Positions 1 to 13,825 of a stretch of 64,000 nucleotides of DNA are shown piece after piece. The position numbers and the translations under genes were made by a program. Below the pieces are notes generated by a model that was given only the letters and a program-made list of their open reading frames with translations, had not been told where the DNA came from and made no database searches. Numbering within the stretch: position 1 is the stretch's first letter; the number at the start of each line of letters is the position of its first letter. Where the stretch lies: the NCBI RefSeq assembly GCF_000002425.4, contig NC_037254.1, positions 20,891,405-20,955,404 on the forward strand. Reading direction: 5' to 3'. Source of the DNA: Physcomitrium patens (taxonomy: Eukaryota; Streptophyta; Bryopsida; Funariales; Funariaceae).

Positions 1-430
1 CAATGTGCTGGAAAGCCCCCCCCCAAAACTCACTACTCTCTACTCTCTACTATCCCCTCCCCCCTCCCAAACTCACTACTCTCTACTCTCTACTATCCCC
101 TCCCCCCCCCCCCAAACTCACTACTCTCTACTCTCTACTATCCCCTCCCCCCCCCCCAAACTCACTACTCTCTACTCTCTACTATCCCCTCTCCCCCCCC
201 CAAACTCACTACTCTCTACTCTCTACTATCCCCTCCCCCCCCCCCAAACTCACTACTCTCTACTCTCTACTATCCCCTCTCCCCCCCCAAACTCACTACT
301 CTCTACTCTCTACTATCCCCTCCCCCCCCCAAACTCACTACTCTCTACTCTCTACTATCCCCTCCCCCCCCCCAAACTCACTACTCTCTACTCTCTACTA
401 TCCCCTTCCCCCCCCCCAAACTCACTACTT
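1..430. repeat. C-rich minisatellite, about ten units of ~43 bp
   Basis: About ten tandem units, each starting near AAACTCACTACTCTCTACTC and ending in a run of 7-15 C. Unit starts are near 26, 69, 115, 158, 201, 246, 288, 331, 374 and 417. The core is almost invariant and only the C-run length varies. The plus strand of the array is nearly free of G, so the minus strand carries evenly spaced G runs. Open frames across it are low-complexity artefacts. The array may extend beyond the left edge. Confidence 0.95.
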
Positions 431-1218
431 ACTACTTACTGGTTACTACTACTAACTGGCTACTCACGACTGGATCTGGACTGAACACTCAATCCAACGG
501 TGGTGGTCCCAGGTGGGGCTCATCGACGACAACGATGATCTGGATGGATGACTGACTGACTGAATGGATGAATGGTTCTTATACGACAAGTCAGTCATGT
601 AGTAGTTATGTGTATTGTTTTGTTTTTAGTGGTGTTGTAGTCAGTCAGTCAGTCATTCAATCAATCAATCAATCAATCAAGTTATTTGTTGTTGTTGTAG
701 AATAATAATATTATTAATAATAATAATAATGCGGCGGGAGGAGGGAGGATTTGTAGGGGATCCTAGTATCCTGCTGCTCTCGCTTTGTAACTGTGTGTGC
801 CCATTTGTTGCTTCATTGCTCTCTCTCTTTACTTATTTATTTATTTATTTATTTATTTAATAATTTATTTTCACCCCATTCTTCTCATCTTCAAGGAATC
901 CAAGGATCTTGCATCAGTTTCGCACACACACTTTTGTAAAATATATACAAATACAAAATTTTATCATATACACATATCATGGACAAATCTTTGAATATGT
1001 TATCAAAGGTCCTCAACAAAATAGTATCTAGGATTAAATAAAGTATGATTAACTTATAAAGCCTGCAAAAAAATTACATCTAATGCAAGATATTAAGATT
1101 AGTTGTTATAAAATAAATATATACTTTTATACTAATATGTGACTCAAAATTAATAACAACTTTATACTTGTGATTGTCTTATGTCTTAAGAACAAATCTA
1201 TCTCTTATATAAAATATC
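431..1218. other. Intergenic, simple-sequence rich
   Basis: No gene seen. It holds short simple repeats: (CAGT)n near 640, (AATC)n near 660, an (AAT)n-like tract near 705-730, and (TTTA)n near 830-860. It then grades into AT-rich sequence. Confidence 0.6.
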
Positions 1219-3399
1219 TCAAGAAGATGAACCAACAAGATCAATCATAGGAGACAAAAACCATCTCTGATTGGCTATGTATTTCATTGTTTTCATCAAA
1301 AGTGAATTAAAAGTTGAGTTATGCAGCAATTCATAGGGCCTTAACAGAACCAGGTTTATAGATTCACATGACCATAATAGCTTATATGATTCACTTTCAT
1401 AGGGTGAAGAGACATGATAAGATGTGGTTTTAAGCAAAGCTTAAAGGAATATTGGTTGTTGATGTGTGTAAGACTGAAGGTTCAAATGTCAATTGTAGCT
1501 AAGTTTGTAGAGGACGGAGCTCAAGATCTATGCATCAATACATGTAGCATCTTGCTTAAGTCCTTTGGTGAAGTTGATCCTACTATTGTTAGCAGCTAAT
1601 TGTCAAAATTAAGCTCTTTTATAATTTTAAATTTTTGGTATTATAGATTTGATCTTGCTGAATTTGGATGTGAAGGATTTTGATTAGGATATTTGTGGCA
1701 TACATTTGTGCTTTGCGGTTGCGGATCTTATTCACAAACATAAATTTCTAACAAACATAGATTCATAGAATGCTAATTCTTGTCATATTAATACTAGGTT
1801 TTTTTTCCTGTCATGTATTCTAAACTTGATCAAACTCATTGTGTAATTAATTAGCCTCTTTGTTTGGATTGTTGTAGGTTCCTAGAAAGACATGTCCTTC
1901 AATTGTTCTAATTCCTAATTGAACTAATTTAATGACAATAACTAATGTATAATATTTCTACTCATTTTTTAATCTTTTTCAATCCTTAGTGTGTAAGGCA
2001 ATTAAGTATAACCATTCAAAGGAATATGAAAAAGCATAAAAATTAAATAGAAACTCAAAATTATCAAGCTTTTAGTTGAAATTCCATATGTACTAGAAGT
2101 TACATAATTAAGGTATGCTATCTGTAGTCTTTGGATGATAAGATACCAACTTACTAAGCATTATTTATATCATTAACAATACAATATTCTTAAAATTTTA
2201 TTTTTAAATTTTATTTTTATTTTTATATACTTTTATTATTATAAAAGTATATTATTATACTTTTATTATAATTTTATATTTTTATATACTTTTATTTTTA
2301 AATTTTATTTTTAAATTTTACAACCAACAATAACCTTTAATTAAAAATAGAGTTAATGTATGTATTTTACGTCAAAAAACACAAAAAATTTGAAATTTGG
2401 CCTGAGTAAGAATTATTAAAAAATTTCAAGTAACAAAAAATCATATTAAATAATTTTACAAAAAATATTAGGAAAAAAATTTCAAAATTTTTATTTTTAT
2501 TTTGTAACAATACATACACCTAAATTAAAGAATTCATTGACAGATCCAAGTTTCTAGATATTAATCTGATTTTTGGTTTTTTATTTATTAATCAAGTAGA
2601 AAAAAATAGTATTCAATTTTGACTGTAAGGAATCGGAAATGTGATATTTGAAGATCTGATGTGTTCTAGTATCCAAATAAAGTATAATAAAATTTTTATA
2701 TATATATTTTTGAGTTTTGGTGTTTTTCTAAAAATATCTAAATGCGGTTATTTTTTAGAAAAACACGATATACAAGTCAAATATATAAATTCACGATATA
2801 TAAATCAAATATATTAAAATGGTGGTCATCACAATTTATTATTTAAACAGATCAATTGGTGATTTGATTTCTAGACATTATAATTTTTCACAATAAAAGG
2901 TAAATAATATAGAATTATTGAAAGACAACATCAAATATTGGGCTTGTAGTTTATCAAATAAACTAAAAGAGTGATTTATGAATCTTATTTTCAATGATTG
3001 TATCAATATTAAAATAACATAAAATTTATTTATAATAAATAATGGATATATTTTTTAATAATATTACTAATAATTCAAATATATTATCCCAATTGAAATA
3101 AATTCCTTATGTAGTATACAAGGTTTAATCTCTTATCCATACGGCTTTCTATTTTAATAAAATATAATATTTTGATGTAAATAGAATTTACTTTTCTATT
3201 TCAGATAAGCTAAGATACATAGCTCCAATTAGGTCTAGTTAAGGATAGAGTGACCTATTAATTATTAAAATTTAATCTATTATTTAAATATAATAACTTC
3301 CATTTTGATCTATTGTTTTGTCATATTACTAATATATTGTTTGTGCACTATTTTTGACAACAATATTTAATGAGTCTTGATATCTATTCAATATCTACT
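1219..3399. other. AT-rich intergenic with an unidentified coding-like remnant
   Basis: Mostly AT-rich sequence. A plus-strand stretch at about 1,414-1,599 stays open for 61 codons and has ordinary protein composition, including KFVEDGAQDLCINT and a run ending SFGEVDPTIVSS. It could be a relic exon of a host gene, but I do not recognise it. From 2,200 to 2,350 there are tandem TTTTATTTT-like blocks. Nothing else is supported. Confidence 0.35.
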
Positions 3400-6300
3400 A
3401 TTGTATCTCTTTGCTATGTGGAGTTGTTATCACTACAAATCACCTCTATTGTATTAATATTATGTGCCAACCTCCAATGTAAATTGGTTGTTGTTTTTGA
3501 AAGGAGGAGTTGAATAATTTGTAGTTCCCATTGCCATACATTTCTTACTGGGTTATATTCTTAGAACCTCTCTAATACAATTTTGCATGTACTAAAGAGA
3601 TACACCAGATAACATTGATCAATGTTTTGACATATTTTTCCCCTCCATGCATTCATTGCAATGTCTCTATGCCATGTCATTTGTGTAGGTCTTGTTTCCT
3701 TCTATGCCTTTTCAACATCTCATACATTAGTTTTTTTTAATTAAAAATCATCCAAAAGAATACTTTTCTATTTTTGGATTAGTACATTGAAAACTATATG
3801 TTATTTCTTTAGTAGGAATCTATCCAATTACATAGAATATTACATAAGTAGAACCTCTCTGAGCCACTGAAAGTATATAGGATCCCACAGAAGTCAATCA
3901 ATCCAACCATAATAAAAGTGTATAGCCTTCTTTTTTTTTATCTTCTGTATAGTGTTATTACTTGGATCTATTTGAAGCTTCTTGTAATATGCCTCCCTTT
4001 GAATTTGTCAACCCTATCTTCTTACTTCTAGATGTGCTTCCCTTCAAGTGTAGTTTCATACAAGCTAATAAATCTCCCTTCTAGCTTGTAAATTTTGATT
4101 GTTGTAGGAATCAAGAATTCTAAAGAGAAAATATTGGCTTTATATTTTTGAGATATTTTCCATACTATAATTGATATAAGAGTATTATTACCTTAGAATA
4201 GATCTATCCATTCACCTTTACATAGTTCTTGTGATAGGATTGAAGTGACTTGGTTATTTTAATAGATGATCTTTGTAATTAATTCTTTCCATGCTCCTTC
4301 TTCATTTGGAATTAATCCAAAATAATCTTTAATCTCTCTAAAATTCAAAAAATTGCAATTTTTTCATAAATCTTTATGATTTTTTAATCCCATTTGGTGT
4401 AGTTTTGTTACTCTTATACTTAAAAAATTAGGCCCAACACAATTTATAATTGGATTATATCAAATGCTAAAATTGATTTATTTCTTTTGGCAAGTTGGAA
4501 GGACGTATGTTATCTTAAGAATGATATATTTTTATGCCATTACAATTCTATTCCATACCATTGACTCTTTTTAGCTTTGATGTTTTATTTTGATAAAATA
4601 TTCATATCTTAGCTGCCACCTCCCTCTTGTATAAAATTGGAATTAATTGAGATGATATTGCAATATCAAGTGTAAATTAAAATCTGATGATTTCAAAGCT
4701 TTCACAATCTATTTGACTATTAAGGCTACAACTACATTAATTGGATTGATTAGGTTAATACCTCCTTTGTTTAATGATTGATAACATTGTAACCATGCTA
4801 TTTTAGTTCAAGCCCTTTATATTATCCCTTCCACTAGGTAATTCTCTAGAGATACTTTTATCTTTGCTATACTTTTTTTTATGCCATTCCATAGAAAAAT
4901 AAAGTAGAACATTATTGACAGTAAAACCAAGTTGACAATTATTTTCTTATGAGTAGTGTTAATTATTATTGAATACCAATGGCTTAATTTTTTATTTTTA
5001 TTTTTTGTAGTAACAAAGTATCAAAGTTTGTCAAATTTAATGATAGCCTAAATAGTGTATACAGTAGCTTGCTTACTTCATCCTCCTCCCCTAATGAAAT
5101 ATCTAATTCACTAGTCTATTGTCATTGAATGGAAGTAATAATATTCTTCTAATTTTTTATTAATTTATTCTAATTTATTAATAAGTTAGACCCTAAAAAA
5201 AATATTTTAAGTATATAAATGACTTTTCAAATATTTTCTACTTCTACTAATAAAATTATAGATGTATCATTGTTCTCTTCGAAGATTAGCATATTGTACC
5301 ATATTTTGTTGTTGATTATCAATAAACAAATGTATGCCTTTTATAAGCCTTATATTAGTTTCTTTCATCACCATTATATTAAGTACTTCCACCACCATGA
5401 GGAATAGATATGAGGCAAGTGAATAACAGTGCTTCATACCTCTTTTAATCTTAAAAGGTTCAAAAATAGACCCATTAATTTTTATACATGTTTTTACATC
5501 AATGAGTAAAAATTTAATCATATGATTAAACTCTTCTAGTAATCTCATTGCATCCATTGTATATAATAGAAATTTTTATTCTACTATATTATATTCTTTT
5601 GAGAACTCAAGTTTCAAAAAAAAGGGTGATTGGCTTGATTTTTCCACCTATACCATTGTTTCATGTATCAATAATAATTTATCCAATATATATCTATTAG
5701 GTAAAAAAGTTAATTGATCCATATTTATAATATTCATAAGTATTGATTAGAATCAAAGTTACATAATTTTAGCATAAATTTTATAACTCACATCAACTAA
5801 AATTATAGGTCTTTAGTTTGCAAGATCATGCCTTATGCCTCTTTTATGTAGCAATAAAATTAATCCTTTAGTCACTTTTGGAGAAAATCATCTCTTTTGT
5901 ATACTTTCTTGCAACATGATTAAGAATTTTGGTTCTAAGATGTTCTAGAATTTTTTTATAGAATTTTAGGATTATTCTATCTAGATTCGATGAATTTTCT
6001 TTATTCATATCGTTCATAGTTATTGTAAATTCGGCTAGAAAGAAGGGCTTTTTTTTAATCTTGCTTTGTCTTTTGTATTCAATTTATCCCAAATGCCTAA
6101 TAAAGCTTAAACTTCAGCCTTCTTTGCTAAGATTGTGGTCTGAAAGGCTCCATAAAGCTTGCTATAAAATTGTTGGTATATGAAGGCTAGTATGTTTGAA
6201 TGATTGTGATGCTATCTACTTTCATCTGTTTGTTTTGTTATGCTTCAAGATGTTGACCTTTCTTTGTAAGCCCAAAAAAACTACCATGTATACCAATTAG

Positions 6301-8900
6301 AGGTTTTTTATTATTTTATCCTAGCTTGAATATTGTGACTTGCAAATTTTTGTTTTTTGACTTGCTGGAATAGGTCCATACATTGCACAAGATTTACTTG
6401 GCAAGTTACATTACCAGGGCTATCTTGTAGATCATTAACAACTTTGGTTAGTTGCCAATGTAAAGTATCTTTATTCTTGTCTTCATTCTACTGCTTGTCA
6501 CACACTCAAGGCATAATAAAATCTTGTATATTTTCAAAGCTTTTCAAAAATAGAAAAAATTGATTTATACTCCATATTACTTGCATTTGTAATTCTATCT
6601 TTAGATCTGACAAGTATATCAAATTCATGATGTATATTGATTTCCTCTCGTCTTTGAGTTGTAACTTCACTAATTGTCAAACTACTCAGTGATCTGAATA
6701 GGAATCATCTCCAAGAATCAAGTAGTATGTGTTAGTTGTAGTTATCCTTGGAGTTATAAAGACATAAGTTCAATCTAATCTAGCCAATTTTTGTAATCCA
6801 TTTCATTGCTTATTGCTCCAATTGAAGTGAAGTATATGTGAAGTTAAAAAAATATTCATTACTTGTAATGTAGCCATCAATGAGCTGGATAGTTTTTTTT
6901 GTACCAAATATTGCTAAGCCTTGGCTATTTGACTTATTGTGTCTTTTTTTTTTACAAAATTCCAGTCACATATAAGAATCCATCTATAATCTATAGCAAG
7001 TATGTCTAATAATTTATACCATAGGTTGCTTCACTCTCACTTAGTATACAGGGCATATATATTCAAAATTGTAATGTCATTTCTATCACCTCCACAAATA
7101 TAAATCTACTAGGTCCTCCTTAAATAAGCATGGCTTGTTGAATCTAAAAGGTATAGCATGTGTGGTGAAATCAACATATCTATCTTACTGCTGCCTATAC
7201 CATCTTTGTTGATATTGTATTCATAGGTCAGATTGCCCTCTTGGTCATAAAAGCCTATCTTAAGCCTTAATTGATTTTCAATCATATTTAATTTAATACC
7301 TTATAATTTATGATCTCGTATATATGAAAAATCTATCTAGAATAGATATTTTCAAAAATAATTATACACTATTTTAATTTTTATCAAGTTATTTAGTTCC
7401 TATACATTTTGTATTAAGACTATAATTTTCATATTTTAATATGAAAAAAGGTAGGTATTGATGTCATTCTAGTGCTAGAATAGAAGAGATTTCAAGCTAT
7501 TCAACATAGGAGGTACTCTTGATAAAGCACAATATATTGTGGTATTAATGGAGTTGTTAGGCTATATAGTCCTTTGATGCTCCCATAAAATTAATTCCTT
7601 CTTGCTATCATTTGAACGAATAGCCTAGGCAGTAGTAGTAATCTAGATAGTTCATTTGATATTTCTTATTCCTTAAGCCATTCCTTAAAAGCTTGTAATA
7701 GATGCTCTATAAGAACCATATATATTCTTCGCAAGATTTCTTTAGTTCTTCTTAATAAGTGCATAATTCCTTCCAAATGAGTCTCTTTTGTAAATTGCCT
7801 CGCATCTCATGTAGCAAAGATTTCGGAGATAGCAACATTGAATATAAGTTTTGACATTAAGCATGATCCATTTCCTCTATTTAGATCAATGTCTAGCTAA
7901 TTTTTACCGTCTATTGGAGGAGTCAATTGTTCCTTTATTCTTTTAGGTTGGATTTGTATTAAAAGGTTTCTAGTTTCTTCTCTAATATTTGTTGCAATGG
8001 ATTCAATTTTTGCTATCCAATCTATCTTCTCTACCTATCTTAATCAACATGGTAGTTGTCTTTCTCTTCTTAAATTGTTTTCAATATTTACTTACTTGTT
8101 TGTATTGTTGACCTTGTTACTCACTCCATTCATTGAAAGTAACTTATGTTTTGTTATTGTGTCAATACCATTTTTATGTCTTATTCTTCTTTGAGGACTT
8201 CTACTTATTATTATTGCCAATGATTCTTTGATTTGGCTTGCTTGTCTAAATATTGTGTGCTATTATAAATTTATTTACTTTTGTAAATTTACTCTTGTTC
8301 AAGAATAAAGTCCATCCACGATTTTTTTCTTAAGTTATCAATCTTAATGAATTGAATCCCCTTTATCTCAAGACATTAGTATTAGGATCTATTTGTAAGT
8401 GAGTTATAGAACTAATGAGATTATAGGCCGTACTTATGATTATTGCCATACAATTTTTTTTTTTATTGTGTGTGATATCTATTTTATCAATTCTTACCTA
8501 ATATGGAGTTAAGACACTATACTATGTCATACACAATACTCAAAAACTTGATTGGAACCACCTTAAGTATAATTTAGATTAGCATTTTCATGCTAATCAA
8601 TTTGTCCAAATTAAAATATGGAATCCATGGTTGAAAAATATATATATCTCATTTAGAATTGTGGGATGTTCAAGTGAGAAATTTTTATATAGATTTCTTG
8701 TCCTTAATGATAACTTGAAAAAAAAGCCTTGTTCTAGATTTTTGTCCAGCCATACTTCTTCTTTTATTTTAATTTAGATAAAGTTCATCTTATCTTGCAT
8801 ATTCTTTTGGGTCTGCCATTCTCTTACAAAGTGAACAATGGTGATATACTACAAGTAGTGTTCTATCTCTCTCTTAATTTTATGCCCATCTATCTATGCT
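3400..8900 (-). mobile_element. Decayed L1-type LINE (non-LTR retrotransposon)
   Basis: Read on the minus strand, conceptual translation gives the parts of a plant L1 element in the right order. Around 8,700-8,450 there is a stretch like the DUF4283 domain of plant L1 ORF1 (PWIPYFNLDKLISMKMLI). Around 7,100-6,950 an endonuclease segment reads ITILNIYA, then DYRWILICDWNF, matching the GDFN region, and an SDH motif follows near 6,700. Around 5,850-5,270 reverse transcriptase segments include RPIILVDVSYKIYAKIM and INGSIFEPFKIKRGM, then a YADD-like site read as QYAN. Near 4,800, AWLQCYQSLNKGGIN matches the region after RT. Stops and frameshifts are frequent, so it cannot be active. Both ends are approximate; no poly-A tail or target duplication was located. 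Confidence 0.8.
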
Positions 8901-11158
8901 TCTAGGACTTTTTTACTCATCAAAAAATTTATGCAGCTACAAGATAAATCACTAAAGAATTGTTCCTTTAGCATAGCTTTGATGGGATGGATTTCAGCAT
9001 ACTTGCCTCAAGTTAACTATCATAGCTATGAACTCTGATTCAATTTGGTCCTTACAACTTGCTCACTCTATATGCCGACCCTCCTCTAATTACGTCAAGG
9101 TAACATGCACATGGACCATCTATGCCATGAATATACTCATATACAATGCCATCCTCTTCGCTTTTGTACAATTATTGTCTTCACAACTTTTATCCTCTTG
9201 TTAGATTTGTTGCACAATGCCAAGTTATATGCTTGCAATACCTACAACACATGTTTTTTGTAACTTGGCTTCTATTTACATCTTTAATTTCTATTAAATT
9301 TAATAATCCTAATTTTGTTCTATACCACCACTCAAAGCATTTAATTGTGTGAAGAGATGTTAATCAAGAGTGACAAAGTAGTATAGTACTTTCATTGAAA
9401 TGATTAAGCATAGATAGTAATATTTTGGATATGATGCCTGATTTGCACAAACTCACAATTATACCATGCATGAGTGTATAGTGCTACTTTGGAGTCACAT
9501 TATATCATGTGAATGAAAGAATTTTCGTCTGTAAAGATAAAATTTTGCATATAAAAAGCTTTGTCCTAGGTATCCAAAATCTTAAGTATTTATTTTAAAG
9601 ATTCTTTTTGTACCAATAGAGTTTAATATTATACAAAATCAAAGAAAAAAAATAACAATAATTATAACATTTCTAGATAAATTTTATTTATTTATTTAAG
9701 GTACATTCTTTTATACTATGAACCAAACTTAAATACAACTTCTAAAAGCAAGACATCTCATAATTGATGTGTTTAATAGGTTAAAATATCTAATAATGAT
9801 ATAAGATAGGTAACCAATGCTTGCTTTCATAAGAGTATTAGTAAAAATATAATAGCATCATTGTATAAAATTATTTTAATAGAAAAATTTTCAACAATCA
9901 TTTACAAATAGTAGTCTTATATGATAGTTTATATATTAAATCACTTTTGAAATTACCAAAAAATAACAAACAAACAAACAAAAAAACCTTAAATATATTA
10001 CAGTATATACTTTTCTACCAAATCAATATAAATGGTTCTTTTAAGATTCTCTTTTAAGTTGATAAGTATTATTTTTATCCAAAAAAATAGAAAAATAATA
10101 TAACTATTCTTTAGATCGAAATTTTATTCGAATTCATTAATAAATAAATTTATTTAAAAAAAAACACACATTTAAACTAAATAATTTATGAAGCATGTTA
10201 AGATATAGATGTGCTATTTGAATATACAATAAAGAATTGAAAACCCTTGTATTCGTCTATGATTCTGAACTTGATATTCATATATTCATAAGTTAAAATT
10301 GCTTATTTTTTTGTATTGTTTATTTATTTTATTTTTTGTTTTTTTGTTTTCTTTTTTCTTTTTTGATACAAAAAATGGATTTTATTCTATGCATTGACAA
10401 AGTAAAAATAGTAAAATTGAGCGTTTTCAATTATAAATTATAATCAAAGGAACAATTGGATTTATTGATTTAAGGCTTTGTGGTCGTCCTTTTTTAGTGC
10501 TTGGCAAGTGGCTATACATGGTCTTTTTGTTGAGATTTGGCTAAATACTTAATTGAGATAAAAATTACAAAAGAATCATTTAATTTTGATAGAAGTTGAA
10601 TTAAGTAAAGAATTAAGAATCCACGAAATCAAAAATATAAGTTAGAAAAGATCAATTTTGTGGAGTACAATTTTATTAAAAATTTCCCTTTTGTTTTTTT
10701 TGATTAATTTATTTTTGCATTGAGTATGGTGTGGTACTTTGCACATTTCTATTTGATTAAAAGGGAGTGGCAAAGATGGAGGAATGAGTCAAAATATGAA
10801 TTATAGAAAATAGTGTAGTTAATGATATAGATAGATAGAGCATATATATTCCATAGAAAGATATATCAACCACCACAAAAATGTGATAAATATATTTTTA
10901 TTAAAAGATTAACTTAAGAAGATGGTTGTAGATAGCATACAAACTTTGTCTTCATATTTAGCTTACTTTATTCATGCTTTCTTAAAAGGATCAATTAAAT
11001 GGAAATTCATTGACTTCTAATTTAATCATATAGATTCTTTCTTTTGTATTTCATCAATTTGACAACTTCTCCACTAGTTATCTATTAATAAGTAGATGGT
11101 ACAAATATATAGAATTTACAAAAGATGATTTTAAAGCATGAGATTTATCATAAATATT
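8901..11158. other. AT-rich intergenic
   Basis: No gene identified. The first 500 bp may be the 5' part of the LINE. A minus-strand stretch near 9,205-9,245 reads CCRYCKHITWHC, which hints at a zinc knuckle but has wrong spacing. From about 9,650 to 11,150 the sequence is very AT-rich, with homopolymer runs and no long frame. Confidence 0.45.
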
Positions 11159-11193
11159 CAAAGATAAGTGACCATGTAGAATCAACAAACACA

Positions 11194-11228
<35 letters not shown>

Positions 11229-11646
11229 AATTATAGATTATTTATTTTTACATACAATTAAAAAATGATATATTCTTTGTAGAACAAAAACAACAAAAAC
11301 ATTCATTAAAAAAAGATACAAATATGACTATGTCTTGACCAAGAATATACTTTTATTAGTATGCTTTTTACCACGTATATTAACTAAAAAAAACCCTAAA
11401 AAATGTCATATTTATTTGATACAACAAATATGAACCATGTAAAAAGATTTATTAAATATGGTTGTAATTTTGAATTTGAACCACCAACCTCTTTGGTGCC
11501 ACTTTACAAACTACTAGGGTTAAACTACTGGTTAGAGTTATATCATTTTTTAATTGTATGTAAAAACAAATAATCTATAATTGGATATATATATATATAT
11601 ATATATATGATTGTGTTTGTTGATTCTACATGGTCACTTATCTTTG
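11159..11646. repeat. Near-perfect inverted repeat (fold-back element)
   Basis: The left arm 11,159-11,272 is the reverse complement of the right arm 11,540-11,646, with a 267-bp spacer. Outside the internal (AT)n tract, whose length differs between arms, I find one mismatch in about 87 positions. Both arms carry CAAAGATAAGTGACCATGTA at the outer end and end inside with AATTAAAAAATGATAT. No target-site duplication is evident. It could be a MITE-like fold-back element, a local inverted duplication, or a hairpin RNA source. Confidence 0.9.
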
Positions 11647-12065
11647 AGGTAAACTACAATGTTTAACCAGTAACCTACCCTCTTTCACAACTTTAAGATC
11701 ACTCCACACCTACCAAACAAACGTTTTCAAAGTAGAAAAACAATAACCATAACTCAAAATTACAACATGAACAAAGTAGGAGGTTACCCATAGTTCATAT
11801 GAACAAATGTTGCAATTAATGGTACAATTTTTTGTCAATAAACAAATAGAAAATATATATTTATCTCTGGGGCTGGTTAAACATTCTCCATCAATCCACC
11901 TTTGTAAGGTGCTTTGCAGAGCTCATTGTTTTTCGGTGCGATTTCTGCTTCCACTCAACCACCAATTCATGGCAACGTTGAGCAGAAGGAGAAATCACAC
12001 ATTTTGTGGGCTCAGCTTCACACATATGTGCAATATGTAATGAGAATGTTCAAAGCGTCTCATAA

Positions 12066-12105
<40 letters not shown>

Positions 12106-13825
12106 CTGTGGATAACTGCTTACACATGTGTGAGTGTGTGTGTCTTTGCTGCAAGGTTGTTGTTAAGCGGTGGCCTGTGGAGATTCTGGCAATCTGCAGC
12201 AGTGCCGCGTTGCAGATTGCTAATCCTTGGGATCAGTGGTGTTGCGGTTTCTGCGCCTTCATTCGGTTCCTCTTTATCCTGACAATAACGCGCAAGCCTC
12301 TCGCCGTGATCAGAGATTCGGCGAAGGTCTGGAGTCTAGCTGCTGCTGCAACAGAGCCCAGCCAAAAAACCCACACAGACAGACAGACAGACTGACTGAC
12401 TGACATGTAGTGACGGCACCATGAGCAGCTGGAATGGAGCGCCGACGTCGAAGTCAAGTGTGGGTCCTGAAAGCTCTCACTGCAATCTTTCAGAAAACTT
12501 GGGGAAGGTTTGCGTTGAATCTACCGCAACCGCATCTGATCAATGGGAAGAATCTCGAGCTTCCTATGGAATGTGGGTGTCTTGTAGTGTTTTTGCACCA
12601 ACTTTTGGTTTGAAGCTGGTGGCATGCGATTGACTCAATGACAAGGATTCGTCCTCCGTCTTATCCTTCTCCGACGGCGCCATGGATGCAAGTATGTCAG
12701 CAGATTTCTCGCTGAGCACATACACATTGCTATATATATATTTATATATTTGAACATATTGATGTGTGCAGATAATATGCTTCCTGCCATCAGTGCACAA
12801 TTCCCTGCAACAAGAGCTGGAGGTCACCTCACTCGCCAGATCGTGGCAGAGACGTGCGCAGTCACTGGCTCCCCTCCACCGTCTCGCGTCGGTTGCGAGG
12901 ATGGGGCTGCACGTGAGCGCCGCGACCATGGTCCAAATTCCCAACTACCCTGGTGGTGGATACATGTTTCTGTTTTTATTTATTTTAAACTCCATGTTCG
13001 ATACCGCGGTCGTTGCTGATTACAACACTTGCGCCTCTCTGTTTCATCTGCAGCCTCTTTTTTTTTTTTTTTTTTTCTTTTTGTTTGTTTGTTTGTTTTT
13101 TTTGTTTTTGTTTGTTTGTTTAGCGGCAAGGGTTTTGGAGTAGTACCCCTACAGATGCAGTGGCACTTTCGTTGTTCATCAGTGTGCCTAAGAGTGTGCC
13201 TTGGAGATGCCACGATCTTTTCTCTGCAAAGATATCGAAAAGATTCGTTGTGCACGCCAGGGTGAGAGATTTTATCGAATCTTCAACATGCTCCTCCGAT
13301 GATAACTTGTGTGGTCTACTTTTGTTTCAATGAGATTAGTTGAAAGGGTTTCATTCAGTCAAGGATTTCTACATTCTGAAGGTACTGCTTTCACCCACTC
13401 TTTCAGCAACGGTACAACTTGGGCCTGACCTGCAAGGAATAACCCGAATAAGATGAAGCACGTTCGGTGATGGAGCAAGGGGAGAGCACAAACCCACCAC
13501 CCCAACCAGCCTTCCTCCTCTTTGATCTAGTGCACTAATTCGCTTCGCGGGCATCTCCAGACCTTTGCAGAAGTTTAATCAATCGTTAGATACTACTGAC
13601 TGACTGACTAACAAATCACGTCGATTGTTGAGCTACGATCTCATTTATGGGTCCATGTCCAACCACTGTGAGTGTCGTCTCTGGACAAAGCTCATGGTAG
13701 TTAGGTCGCTAGCTCGTTCAAAACGAATTTCGAATTTCCAGCTGGGGAGTTGGTGTGTGGGTGACGATCTTGTCTGCTTCTACACGGTAAATCATCCGTG
13801 AGGGGTTTCATTGGAGACCACGAAC
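11647..13825. other. GC-rich island, probable transcribed leader, no firm CDS
   Basis: GC content rises from about 11,870. (TA)n occupies about 12,070-12,102 and a T-rich (TTTG)n tract 13,058-13,120. An ATG in good context at 12,421 opens 70 codons with a possible donor near 12,570. A possible acceptor (ATGTGTGCAG) near 12,772 is followed by a frame of over 60 codons. These could be exons or a long untranslated leader of the downstream 129-residue frame. Neither resembles a protein I know, so I call no CDS here. Confidence 0.4.

Noticed and set aside
1-430. CRISPR-like regular array
   Set aside because: Units are directly joined tandem repeats without unique spacers, and the DNA is eukaryotic.
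3-484. Two overlapping Pro/Ser/Leu-rich frames of 150-159 codons
   Set aside because: They are translations of the C-rich minisatellite in different frames, with no other protein signal.
9205-9245. Zinc-knuckle-like CCRYCKHITWHC on the minus strand as LINE ORF1
   Set aside because: Spacing does not fit CX2CX4HX4C, and it lies on the wrong side of the DUF4283-like segment for plant L1 ORF1.
11440-11539. tRNA-like box B (GGTTCAAATTC on the minus strand) within the inverted-repeat spacer, possibly a SINE
   Set aside because: No convincing box A at the right distance, no tRNA fold and no poly-A tail or target duplication.
13029-13265. Phe/Val-rich frames suggesting a membrane protein
   Set aside because: Hydrophobicity comes from T runs and (TTTG)n; codon context and both-strand frames argue for untranslated sequence.
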